20,738 bases of DNA from Vallitalea maricola. GTDB taxonomy: Bacteria > Bacillota > Clostridia > Lachnospirales > Vallitaleaceae. Each line of letters opens with the position of its first letter. The stretch's first letter is position 1. Both the position numbers and the translations under genes were made by a program. Positions 8,681-16,087 of the stretch are shown piece after piece. The DNA is taken from NCBI RefSeq assembly GCF_036985595.1, contig NZ_BTPU01000111.1, positions 1-20,738 on the forward strand, written 5' to 3'. The notes beneath the pieces are model-generated. The model had not been told where the DNA came from. It saw nothing but the letters and a program-made list of their open reading frames with translations, and did not search any database.

Positions 8681-9841
8681 TCATTTGGTGTTTTGTAGGA
8701 ATTCTAGGGCGTATTGTGCGTATAGTTTGCTGCCAAGTTGTAGTGCTTTTTCGTCAATTTGGAAGCAGTCGTGGTGAAGTGGGTAGGATGTGTTGGGGGT
8801 TCCGTCACAAACGCCTAAGAAGGCGAAAACTCCTGGGACTTGTTCTAAGTAGCGGGAGAAGTCTTCGGAGGCTGTCATTTTGGGTTTTAGGCTTAGTGCT
8901 TGTTCGCCTGCTATTTTTTTTACTGCTTTTTTGGCTATTTCACTACAATATATGTCATTGATTACTGGTAGTAGAGATTTGGTATAGTTAATATTTGCTG
9001 ATGTATTATACATTTGTGTTGTATGTGTAGCTATTCTAAGTAATGCTTGTTTACAATAATCTCTTGTGTCAACGCTAAAGGATCTTAGGCAGCCATATAG
9101 GACAGCCTTTGAGGCTAAAATATTTGCTTTGACTCCAGCGTCGAATTTTCCAATAGTTATAACTGCTGAGTCTAATGGATTAATTTCACGAGATATTATC
9201 TCCTGTAAATTGACTACAAGATTAGAGGCAGCTACGATTGCATCAGTACCTAGATGAGGTAGTGCTCCGTGTCCGCCGGATCCTGTTATTGTTATAGTGA
9301 AGTCGTCGACACCTGCCATACGTGGACCGCTTTCAATTGATATTTTTCCAGTTGGAAGATCGGTGATGACATGAATAGCGAATATAGAGTCTACATTGTT
9401 TAATATGCCAGTTGCGACTATATCTTGGGTTGCTTCACCAGTTTCTTCTGCGGGCTGAAAAATTACTTTTATGGAGCCATTAATATTGTCTTTGTTTTCG
9501 TTTAGAATTTTTACGGCACCAAGTAACATAGCGGTATGAGCATCATGTCCACATGCATGCATTACGCCATGAGTTTTAGACCTATAGCTGACATCATTTT
9601 TTTCTTCTATAGGGAGGGCATCAATATCTGCTCGTAGGGCAACAGTTTTTCCGGGTTTGCCATGAATAGTTGCTACAACTCCTGTATTACATATAGTATA
9701 GTAAGGAACTCCTATGGATTCTAGTTCTTGAATAATCTTTTTGTTAGTATTATATTCGTTTAGGCTCAACTCTGGGTTTTGGTGGAAATAACGTCTAAGT
9801 TCTGTAACATATGTTCCAAGCTCAAAAGATAAATCGTTCAA
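8681..9841 (-). CDS. M20 family metallopeptidase / N-acyl-amino-acid amidohydrolase
   Basis: Cytoplasmic metal-dependent amidohydrolase of the M20D group (hippurate hydrolase, IAA-amino acid hydrolase and N-acyl-amino acid deacylase relatives), 386 residues, full length. Visible motifs: VALRADIDALPI (about 67-78), MHACGHDAHT with metal ligands C97, H99 and nearby H102, catalytic/ligand pair E132-E133 in QPAEE, H157 in FAIHV, the lid domain with GSGGHGALPH, and a final metal-binding His near LHHDCFQ. The start is TTG at 9841 with GGAGGAG seven bases upstream. The gene follows the zinc-ribbon membrane protein gene by 23 bp and probably shares its promoter. The natural acyl-amino acid substrate cannot be assigned. 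The 3' half has G excess on the non-coding strand, opposite to most minus-strand genes here. Confidence 0.93.
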   Translation of the reverse strand: MNDLSFELGTYVTELRRYFHQNPELSLNEYNTNKKIIQELESIGVPYYTICNTGVVATIHGKPGKTVALRADIDALPIEEKNDVSYRSKTHGVMHACGHDAHTAMLLGAVKILNENKDNINGSIKVIFQPAEETGEATQDIVATGILNNVDSIFAIHVITDLPTGKISIESGPRMAGVDDFTITITGSGGHGALPHLGTDAIVAASNLVVNLQEIISREINPLDSAVITIGKFDAGVKANILASKAVLYGCLRSFSVDTRDYCKQALLRIATHTTQMYNTSANINYTKSLLPVINDIYCSEIAKKAVKKIAGEQALSLKPKMTASEDFSRYLEQVPGVFAFLGVCDGTPNTSYPLHHDCFQIDEKALQLGSKLYAQYALEFLQNTK

Positions 9842-9864
9842 TATACCACTCCTCCAACCTTTTA

Positions 9865-10707
9865 CTATTGTGTGTTCATTTTTTCATAGATAATCTCAGA
9901 AGCAGTATTGACTATCTTTTTATCCATTTCTACAAATTGGTTACTGATAATTAATTTTAGTTTATCCATTACGATATAATAAATAGCTCCTTCATCTAAG
10001 CCTTCAAAATTCAGTTGATATTTATCTGCGAAATCGTCCAGATTGTAATTGTCTCCGAACCATTCTATTATTTTGTTGATATCATTATCTCTATTAGTCA
10101 TTTTATTTGATTCTCTACTAATTCTTTTTGCACTGTTTATTGCTACTATGACAAATGCTATACCTATTGCTAGTAGTAAACCTGAAAATAAGTATTTGTT
10201 GCTAAAGTTAATTACTATAACTTCCAATAAAGATAAGATACTTACTACTACGAGGGCAGCTCCTATTACTCCAAATGTATAAACACTTGATTTTAGGTCT
10301 TTTAAGGCTGTATCATCGTTATAGTTTTCTGTTTCATACTCATTGGTTATTTCTTCTTCCTCATCTTCTTCGGTCTCTTGTTCCTTTTTTTCTTCTGCTT
10401 TTGTAAGCATGTAACCTTTTAGAAATTTGATTGATTCTTCTAGTTCTTTTTCGGTGACAAAGATAGCATAGTAGTATTGATTTTCTTCCTCTCCATCTTC
10501 GTCTTCAATTTTTTCATATTTTACTTTTTTTATACCACTGTATTCTAGATATTCTTTTACTTGAATAATTTGTTCTTCCTCAGTTGTCTTTATTAATGGT
10601 TTCCACTCAATAATATCTTCTAAGCTGTCAACTAGTTCAATTTTACAATCAGCACATAGTTTGACACCTTCTTCATATTCACATTTACATTTTGGACACC
10701 ATGGCAT
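9865..10707 (-). CDS. Zinc-ribbon membrane protein of unknown function
   Basis: A 280-residue protein I cannot name. An N-terminal zinc ribbon has C4-x2-C7 and C18-x2-C21 (starting MPWCPKCKCEYEEG). A segment (about 35-99) resembles the DUF2007-type putative signal-transducing fold (PLIKTTEEEQIIQVKEYLEYSG...IFVTEKELEESIKFL). Next come a strongly acidic stretch (about 104-132) and two transmembrane segments (about 144-167 and 172-192). The tail is soluble and helical (about 200-280). GGAGG lies eight bases before the ATG. It has a clear promoter and lies directly upstream of the amidohydrolase, suggesting co-transcription but not proving a shared role. The DUF2007 likeness is by eye only. Confidence 0.8.
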   Translation of the reverse strand: MPWCPKCKCEYEEGVKLCADCKIELVDSLEDIIEWKPLIKTTEEEQIIQVKEYLEYSGIKKVKYEKIEDEDGEEENQYYYAIFVTEKELEESIKFLKGYMLTKAEEKKEQETEEDEEEEITNEYETENYNDDTALKDLKSSVYTFGVIGAALVVVSILSLLEVIVINFSNKYLFSGLLLAIGIAFVIVAINSAKRISRESNKMTNRDNDINKIIEWFGDNYNLDDFADKYQLNFEGLDEGAIYYIVMDKLKLIISNQFVEMDKKIVNTASEIIYEKMNTQ

Positions 10708-10748
10708 ATTTTGTTCCTCCTACTCTTTTAAATAATTGTTCTATTGTT

Positions 10749-10777
10749 ATTATACTAGAGGCTTGTTTACCTATCAA
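10749..10777 (-). promoter_or_regulatory. Sigma-A type promoter of the zinc-ribbon/amidohydrolase operon
   Basis: Minus strand: TTGATA (10777-10772), a 17 bp spacer, TATAAT (10754-10749), about 40 bp before the start at 10707. It uses the same hexamers and spacing as the phospholipase C promoter. Confidence 0.75.
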
Positions 10778-10857
10778 TAAAAAAACATTAGTTTATAAAA
10801 ATAATTCAATTATTTTCCAAATTGTTATAGAAAAAATGATATTTTGTGTTAGAATTA

Positions 10858-10886
10858 GATTGTTAGGAGGATATAACTGTTATAAT
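10858..10886 (+). promoter_or_regulatory. Probable extended -10 promoter of pepF
   Basis: TGTTATAAT (TG at 10878-10879, TATAAT at 10881-10886) is a perfect extended -10, about 50 bp before the pepF start. The -35 at 17 bp spacing (GATTGT) is poor, as is common for extended -10 promoters. Confidence 0.5.
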
Positions 10887-10936
10887 ACTACAATATAATA
10901 GTTCTAATGAAAATTTATATCTAGGAGGGAACAAAT

Positions 10937-12691
10937 ATGAATATGAGATGGAATCTCAACAAACTATACACTTCTTTCGAGTGTGAGGAATTAAAAAATG
11001 ACTTTCAGCTTGTAGATAAACTAATAAAAGACACTACAGATTTTGTAAATACTAATTTTACAGATACTGATAATGCTAAAGATAAGCTTGAAAAATATCT
11101 AGAAAACAAAAACAATATAGAGAATTGTATAAGCAGATTATATGATTATGGTTATTTAACTTATAGTGTTGATACTAAAAATGTAACAGCTCTAAAACAA
11201 ATGGAAAGAGTAGAGAGTTACCTTCCTAAACTAACTATTATTGATGTGAAGTTTCAAAAATGGATTAGTGATTTAGAAAATCTTGATGATATCATTGCTT
11301 CATCAGATATGTTAAAAGAACATGAATTCATTATCAAAAGTAGCAAGAGATTATCAAAGTATTTATTAAGTGATGCAGAAGAGCAGCTAATAGCTGAAAT
11401 GCAGAATACAGGTTCTAATGCTTGGGCTAAATTACAAGATACTGTTACATCTTCATTATTGGTTGATTATGAAGATGAGAAATTACCATTGACCGTAATT
11501 AGAAATTATGCTTATGACCCATCAGCTAAAAAAAGAAAAAAAGCTTATGAAGCTGAGTTAAAGGCATATGAAAAGATTGATCAATCTTCAGCAGCTTGTC
11601 TTAATGCTATTAAAGGAGAAGTTATCACTATAGCTAAAAAAAGAGGTTATGAATCACCTCTTGATATGACACTTGTTGGTGCAAGAATGGATAAAGAAAC
11701 TCTAGATGCTATGATGACAGCTATAAAAGAATATTTACCTCATTTCCATAAATATCTTAAGAAGAAAGCTAAGATGCTTGGACATGAAGGTTCTCTTCCA
11801 TTCTATGACTTATTCGCTCCAGTAGGTGAAGTTGATATGTCATATACATTTGAAGAAGCAAGAGATTTTATTGTTAAAAACTTCAGCTCCTTCAGTAATA
11901 AACTTGGTAACTTTGCTGACAATGCATTTGAAAACAGATGGATTGATGCAGAACCTAGAAAAGGTAAGATAGGTGGAGCTTATTGCAGCAATCTTCATTG
12001 TATAAAAGAAAGTAGAATCATGGCTAACTTCTCTGGAAGTCTTAACGATGTTACTACATTAGCTCATGAACTTGGACATGGATATCATGGTGACTGCTTG
12101 AAAGATGAATCAAGCTTGAATAGTGATTACCCAATGCCAATAGCTGAGACTGCTTCTATTTTCTGTGAGACTATAGTTATGAATGCGGCTCTCAAGAATG
12201 CAACAGATGAAGAGGCTCTTGTTATTTTGGAAACTGATATCATGGGTTCTAATCAAACAATTGTTGATATATATAGTCGCTATCTATTTGAAACTGCATT
12301 ATTTGAAAATAGAAAAGATGCTTCCTTATCAGTGGATGAATTAAAAGAGATTATGTTAGAGGCTCAAAAAGAAGCTTATGGTAACGGACTTGACCATGAT
12401 GTATTACATCCATATATGTGGAATTGTAAACCTCACTATTATTATTTTGATGCTAATTTCTATAACTTCCCTTATGCTTTTGGTTTATTATTTGCAAAAG
12501 GTTTATATGCTAAGTATCTTGAAATGGGTAATGATTTCATACCTAAGTATGATAAACTTCTTGAAGCAACAGGAAAGAATGATGTTAAAGACGTATTAGC
12601 TATTATGGATATCGACTCTCATAATGTTGATTTCTGGAGAAGTTCTCTTGAAATAGTAAAAAAAGATATTGATAAGTTTTTGGCATTATAG
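10937..12691 (+). CDS. pepF: Oligoendopeptidase F (M3 family zinc peptidase)
   Basis: Cytoplasmic zinc metallopeptidase of the M3B family that cuts medium-length oligopeptides, 584 residues, the usual length for PepF. The N-terminal helical domain (about 1-190) is followed by the catalytic thimet-type domain. The zinc site is H377-E-L-G-H381 in TLAHELGHGYHG, with E404 in PIAETASIFCE as the likely third ligand. The C-terminal region has the aromatic-rich HPYMWNCKPHYYYFDANF and the NFPYAFGLLFAKGLY motif seen in this family. AGGAGG lies about eight bases before the ATG. It stands alone with its own promoter, divergent from the zinc-ribbon gene. Intact and ordinary. Confidence 0.96.
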   Translation: MNMRWNLNKLYTSFECEELKNDFQLVDKLIKDTTDFVNTNFTDTDNAKDKLEKYLENKNNIENCISRLYDYGYLTYSVDTKNVTALKQMERVESYLPKLTIIDVKFQKWISDLENLDDIIASSDMLKEHEFIIKSSKRLSKYLLSDAEEQLIAEMQNTGSNAWAKLQDTVTSSLLVDYEDEKLPLTVIRNYAYDPSAKKRKKAYEAELKAYEKIDQSSAACLNAIKGEVITIAKKRGYESPLDMTLVGARMDKETLDAMMTAIKEYLPHFHKYLKKKAKMLGHEGSLPFYDLFAPVGEVDMSYTFEEARDFIVKNFSSFSNKLGNFADNAFENRWIDAEPRKGKIGGAYCSNLHCIKESRIMANFSGSLNDVTTLAHELGHGYHGDCLKDESSLNSDYPMPIAETASIFCETIVMNAALKNATDEEALVILETDIMGSNQTIVDIYSRYLFETALFENRKDASLSVDELKEIMLEAQKEAYGNGLDHDVLHPYMWNCKPHYYYFDANFYNFPYAFGLLFAKGLYAKYLEMGNDFIPKYDKLLEATGKNDVKDVLAIMDIDSHNVDFWRSSLEIVKKDIDKFLAL

Positions 12692-12764
12692 AAAGAGTAT
12701 TTATAACACAAGATAATACTTGATTATACTATATAAGTTGAATTAGATATAACTTTCTTATTAT

Positions 12765-12832
12765 AATAGAATTCTATTCAGAAACCGATATTTTGTCATT
12801 TTTAGACATTTATGGTGTAAGGATAGAATTCT
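12765..12832. repeat. Repeated GAATTC-centred palindromes after pepF (possible weak terminator)
   Basis: A perfect 14 bp palindrome, AATAGAATTCTATT (12765-12778), is echoed by ATAGAATTCT at 12823-12832. GAATTCTAT and ATAGAATTC can pair as a 9 bp stem across a 45 nt loop, followed by TCTTTTAATTTTCTC. This could be the end of the pepF transcript, but the long loop makes it a weak call. Confidence 0.35.
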
Positions 12833-12875
12833 CTTTTAATTTTCTCAAAATTTTATAAATAAGCTCTTTTATATA

Positions 12876-12906
12876 TTGTAAATATATGGTAATATATTAT
12901 TATAAT
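12876..12906 (+). promoter_or_regulatory. Possible promoter of the small Cys-rich gene
   Basis: TTGTAA (12876-12881) is followed by overlapping -10 candidates TATTAT (12898-12903, 16 bp spacer) and TATAAT (12901-12906, 19 bp spacer). It covers the upstream ATG at 12886, which argues for the later GTG start. Confidence 0.4.
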
Positions 12907-12924
12907 GTTAAACGGGGTGATCTT

Positions 12925-13335
12925 GTGTCTAATCTAAATCATACAATAACAGAAAAATTTCAATGTACAGTTAAAGAAAACGATTATTTTAATAAAAACA
13001 TACTTGATCAATTAGCTAAATTACAAGAAGTGGCTGCTAAGCTTAATAAAAATATTATCAGAGCTTGTACTTATTGTGGGTGCATTGAGATTAATGCCAA
13101 TAATAAGCTCTATTCTTATAATGAAGATATTAATTTGGATATGATTAAGCTACTGGATCCTCATCATATTTCTGGGGAATTATGTGAGGATTGTAAGGAT
13201 CGGATAGAAAAAGATCTTGGAAGCTGCCTATATTATCTAGCATGTATAAGCAATTCATTTGATTTAAAACTTAATGATGTACTTTTAAAAGAAATCGACA
13301 AAATCAACTTACTGGGTAAGTTTAATATTGAATGA
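12925..13335 (+). CDS. Small Cys-rich protein with CxxC pairs and a MazG-like C-terminal helix
   Basis: A 136-residue protein not recognised as a named family. Two CxxC pairs, C48-x2-C51 (ACTYCGC) and C87-x2-C90 (GELCEDC), suggest a structural zinc site. Their setting, with a histidine and glycine just before the second pair (HHISGELCEDC), resembles the small zinc-binding module at the end of some PAS/GAF signalling proteins (CSYCK...HGICPxC). The last 45 residues (EKDLGSCLYYLACISNSFDLKLNDVLLKEIDKI, about 95-127) look like the second helical hairpin of MazG-type NTP pyrophosphohydrolases (ELGDxLWYLA...GxxLxEV...KL). The usual ExxE metal-binding helix is not evident, so catalysis is doubtful. 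GTG at 12925 is chosen because GGGGTGAT precedes it; the in-frame ATG at 12886 lies on the promoter. Function unknown. Confidence 0.7.
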   Translation: MSNLNHTITEKFQCTVKENDYFNKNILDQLAKLQEVAAKLNKNIIRACTYCGCIEINANNKLYSYNEDINLDMIKLLDPHHISGELCEDCKDRIEKDLGSCLYYLACISNSFDLKLNDVLLKEIDKINLLGKFNIE

Positions 13336-13404
13336 TTCCATAACGATGTTAGTTCCAGTTCCTTCAGAAAGCTTCTTAAAAATTTCTCTTTTAATTATAG
13401 ATGA

Positions 13405-13443
13405 TAAGGCATGATTCCTATAAAATATAAAAATCATGCCTTA
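13405..13443. terminator. Hairpin between convergent genes, possible terminator of the kinase operon
   Basis: TAAGGCATGATT (13405-13416) pairs perfectly with AATCATGCCTTA (13432-13443), a 12 bp stem with a 15 nt loop. It lies between the Cys-rich gene and the minus-strand kinase operon. Neither strand has a good T-run after the stem, so termination is plausible by position rather than shown. A second palindrome, GCCTTAAGGC, overlaps its right arm. Confidence 0.45.
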
Positions 13444-13461
13444 AGGCTATTTATTCGGTTA

Positions 13462-14979
13462 TTATAATTTATGCATTAATGCCTTTGTTGACGTATAAAG
13501 CTCCTCAAAAATTCCAAGATAGTGCTGGTAAACCTTATGATTTTTCACATTTGGTGTATACGTATTGCCTGACTTAATAACAGACGAAAGCTCTTCAAAG
13601 CTGTCAAAATAATGAATACCCATAGCAGCCATCATTGCATCACCAAAGGATGCTCCAATGGTTATACTTGCTGTATGAATAGTTTCACCTGTAATATCAG
13701 AAATCATCTGCATCCATTGTGGATTCTTTGTCCCTCCACCAACAGCCATAATTTTATTAACAGCTACACTATGTTCTTGAAAAATTTTAAAATGCTGTGC
13801 AATAGAATAACCAACAGCCTCCAATGCTGAACGATACATATGTTGTTTTGTATGACTGAGCTTTAATCCAAATAGAACACCCTTTGCTAATGGATCATTG
13901 ATAGGGGTTCTTTCACCAGCAAAATATGGCAGAGTAATTAATCCATCAGAACCTGCTGGAATTTGTTCTATCCCCTTCATCATCTCAGTATATGCATTAA
14001 CACCTCTTTGTTTTTCTATTTCCAAACATTCTGGAAAAATATTATCACGATACCATCTTGTTAATGTACCTGCAGCATTTGTACCTGCTGAAATATCAAA
14101 AGTATTAGGAATAATAAACTCTTCCCGCCAAATTCTATCATCATCTACCAGCTTATCTGTACAAAGAATCATATATAATGAGGAACCAAACATGAGCATC
14201 ATATCACCAGGCTGTAATACACCTGTACTAATTGCTTCAGCACCTGCATCATCTGTTCCAACAATGACAGGAGTACCGGCTTTCAAGCCTGTTTCTTGAG
14301 CTGCTTTCTCTGTTACATAACCCGCTATATCAATGGTAGACATGACATCAGCCAATTGATTAGGTCTGCAAATTGGTTTACAGGTTTCGGGATTTGGAGT
14401 ACCGTCGGAATGATAAAGAGGATTAAAAGATGCCAATCCCAAAAATCTATCAACTGTATAATTGCCTGTTAACTTTGCCGTAATAAAAGAAGATCCTGTT
14501 AAGAATTTATAGGTTTTGGCATATATATCAGGTTCATTATTTTTGATCCATAAAATTTTAGGCATAACATCAGAGGAACATAATGGTCTTCCAAACCAAG
14601 TCTTAATTTGTTCTTCTCCAAAATATTCTGTCAGGTATTTCATTTCTTGGGTAGCTCTTGCATCTATACCATATAAAATTGCTTTACGCAAAGGATTGCA
14701 ATTTTCATCAACAGGCAGACAATCCGCACCTAACGCACTTGCACCTACTGAAATAATGTCGCCATTATCTAAACCTGTTTTCTCTAATAAAGCATTAGAA
14801 ATCAAACAAAAATCATGCCACCAGACTTTATCTGCATCATGCTCAAAATAGTTAGGTTTTGGATTCTCCATTCCATGAGCAGCAGTATGCGTTGCAATAA
14901 CATTCAATTCATTATCTATGATAATACCTTTACTTTCATAAGTACCAGTATCTATACCCATAAAATATGATTTTTTCAT
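13462..14979 (-). CDS. FGGY-family carbohydrate kinase (xylulokinase-like)
   Basis: ATP-dependent sugar kinase of the FGGY family, 505 residues, normal length. The N-terminal phosphate-binding strand turn is GIDTGTYESKGIIID (8-22). The sugar-side region has SALGADCLPVDENCNPLRKAI, and the putative catalytic Asp is D243 or D244 in VIVGTDDAGAEA. The family signature is around GERTPINDPLAKGVLFGL (355-372), and the adenine-binding loop is AVGGGTKNPQW (412-422). ATG at 14979 is preferred over ATG at 14985 because AAAGGAG lies seven bases before it and abuts the earlier ATG. It is the last gene of the operon, with its ribosome binding site overlapping the btpA stop. The true substrate is unknown: xylulose is the default annotation, but the FrlC-like and SgcQ-like neighbours suggest another ketose. 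Fructoselysine pathways normally use a PfkB-type kinase instead. Confidence 0.92.
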   Translation of the reverse strand: MKKSYFMGIDTGTYESKGIIIDNELNVIATHTAAHGMENPKPNYFEHDADKVWWHDFCLISNALLEKTGLDNGDIISVGASALGADCLPVDENCNPLRKAILYGIDARATQEMKYLTEYFGEEQIKTWFGRPLCSSDVMPKILWIKNNEPDIYAKTYKFLTGSSFITAKLTGNYTVDRFLGLASFNPLYHSDGTPNPETCKPICRPNQLADVMSTIDIAGYVTEKAAQETGLKAGTPVIVGTDDAGAEAISTGVLQPGDMMLMFGSSLYMILCTDKLVDDDRIWREEFIIPNTFDISAGTNAAGTLTRWYRDNIFPECLEIEKQRGVNAYTEMMKGIEQIPAGSDGLITLPYFAGERTPINDPLAKGVLFGLKLSHTKQHMYRSALEAVGYSIAQHFKIFQEHSVAVNKIMAVGGGTKNPQWMQMISDITGETIHTASITIGASFGDAMMAAMGIHYFDSFEELSSVIKSGNTYTPNVKNHKVYQHYLGIFEELYTSTKALMHKL

Positions 14980-14991
14980 ATACATTCTCCT

Positions 14992-15804
14992 TTACAATGT
15001 TTCTCTGTATTCCTTTACCCTATCCATAAATTCAGTAACTCTCTTTACATCAACAGATTGGTAAAAATCACCATCATACTTAAATGTAGTTCCAACACAG
15101 GCTGCATCTGCCGAAGATAGCTTTTCTGTAACATTATCTATTTTGCAACCTGTATTACAAAAAATTGCAACTTTTTCAGAAACACCTTTTACCGTTTGCA
15201 TTAATTCTGTACTAACTTCTTGGCCTGCTGCAGAAGCAGATATACACAAACCGTCAGGTGAAGCTTTAAAAATAAGAGATTTTGCAATATCCGATAGTTT
15301 TCTTGTATCAAGATTAATATCTGATTCGGGATTCAAGAAATAAAGCATTTTTAGTTTATCCAAACCTAAATTAGCTTTACGTCTAAGAATATTAGAAAAA
15401 TCATTATTATAGAATCCACCATCACCTACATAAACACCAGAGAATGTTCCCCTTACAAAATCCGCATCTACCGCTGCTGCAAGCTCAATGGTTGCTCTTG
15501 CATCGGAAATACAGTCAACTCCAAAAGGTACTCGAATCTCACTCATAACCTCACCTATTACTCTAGCCATAGCACATGGTGTAACAAAATCCATTTTTCT
15601 TTGATAAGGTAAGCTATACTCGTTAGAGAATAATATACCATCAGTACCTCCATCTTGTAAACTGATAAGATCTTTTCTAGCTTGTGCCACAACATCCTGC
15701 ATGGTATCCTCTCTTTTAAAAGCGGGATCTCCCGGTAACGCTCGAATATGTAACATACCAATTATTGGTTTCTTAACTTTAAATAATTCTTCAGTCCATA
15801 ACAT
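14992..15804 (-). CDS. BtpA/SgcQ-family TIM-barrel protein
   Basis: A 270-residue member of the BtpA family, named for a cyanobacterial photosystem I assembly factor. In heterotrophs it is represented by SgcQ of the E. coli sgc sugar operon, and its catalytic role is unestablished. Visible family blocks: IGMLHIRALPGDPAF (15-29), LQDGGTDGILFSNEYSLPY (49-67), a VPFGVDCISDARAT strand, DADFVRGTFSGVYVGDGG, DGLCISASAAG and IFCNTGCKIDNV, and the C-terminal TTFKYDGDFYQSVD. These match my recall of SgcQ better than cyanobacterial BtpA. ATG at 15804 is preferred over TTG at 15813, since AAGGAG is only three bases from the TTG and the MLWTEEL start matches SgcQ. The kinase gene follows after 12 bp. A sugar-phosphate-related role is inferred from context. 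Confidence 0.85.
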   Translation of the reverse strand: MLWTEELFKVKKPIIGMLHIRALPGDPAFKREDTMQDVVAQARKDLISLQDGGTDGILFSNEYSLPYQRKMDFVTPCAMARVIGEVMSEIRVPFGVDCISDARATIELAAAVDADFVRGTFSGVYVGDGGFYNNDFSNILRRKANLGLDKLKMLYFLNPESDINLDTRKLSDIAKSLIFKASPDGLCISASAAGQEVSTELMQTVKGVSEKVAIFCNTGCKIDNVTEKLSSADAACVGTTFKYDGDFYQSVDVKRVTEFMDRVKEYRETL

Positions 15805-15888
15805 AATATTCAACTACTCCTTATCTATTTTAATAACCGTTTTTTCATATTTTTAAGAAGTTTGATTCAATCATAACTATCGTGATCT

Positions 15889-15898
15889 CAAACGCTTG
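15889..15898. promoter_or_regulatory. Possible LacI-type operator in the btpA leader
   Basis: CAAACGCTTG is a near-palindrome with the central CG common to LacI-family operators, lying just downstream of the predicted btpA transcription start. It departs from the catabolite (cre) consensus at several positions. Short, so weak. Confidence 0.2.
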
Positions 15899-15927
15899 TG
15901 GAACCTCCCCTTTCGTATATTCCTTAT

Positions 15928-15957
15928 ATAATACGTTACAGTTGCATAGAATTGCAA
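15928..15957 (-). promoter_or_regulatory. Internal promoter before btpA with overlapping dyad
   Basis: Minus strand: TTGCAA (15957-15952), an 18 bp spacer, TATTAT (15933-15928). A dyad, TTGCA-N6-TGCAA (15942-15957), covers the -35 box, the position of a repressor site. The promoter lies in the 283 bp gap between frlC and btpA and would give a leader of about 115 nt. No terminator is seen after frlC, so btpA and the kinase gene may be read from both promoters. Confidence 0.5.
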
Positions 15958-16087
15958 AATATTATATAAGTAGCAATCATTTTTATACCACTTTATGTTT
16001 GAATTTGCCTCTTCTAATTTGTTTTATGCACTTGAGTGATATAGATGATCATATTTTTATTAACCTATATCCCCTTTTGTTTGATAA

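Noticed and set aside
12794..12808. TGTC-N7-GACA as a TnrA-like or Spo0A-like site
   Set aside because: Length and core do not match the TnrA (TGTNA-N7-TNACA) or 0A-box consensus; only four bases per arm.
12886..12924. Earlier ATG start for the small Cys-rich protein
   Set aside because: It overlaps the -10 region, and a GGGGTGAT site points to GTG 12925.
13462..14979. Firm naming of the FGGY kinase as xylB
   Set aside because: No xylose isomerase or xylose genes are nearby, and the operon partners suggest a different ketose.
15885..15900. Catabolite repression (cre) site near the btpA promoter
   Set aside because: The central CG is present, but several consensus positions mismatch in both orientations.
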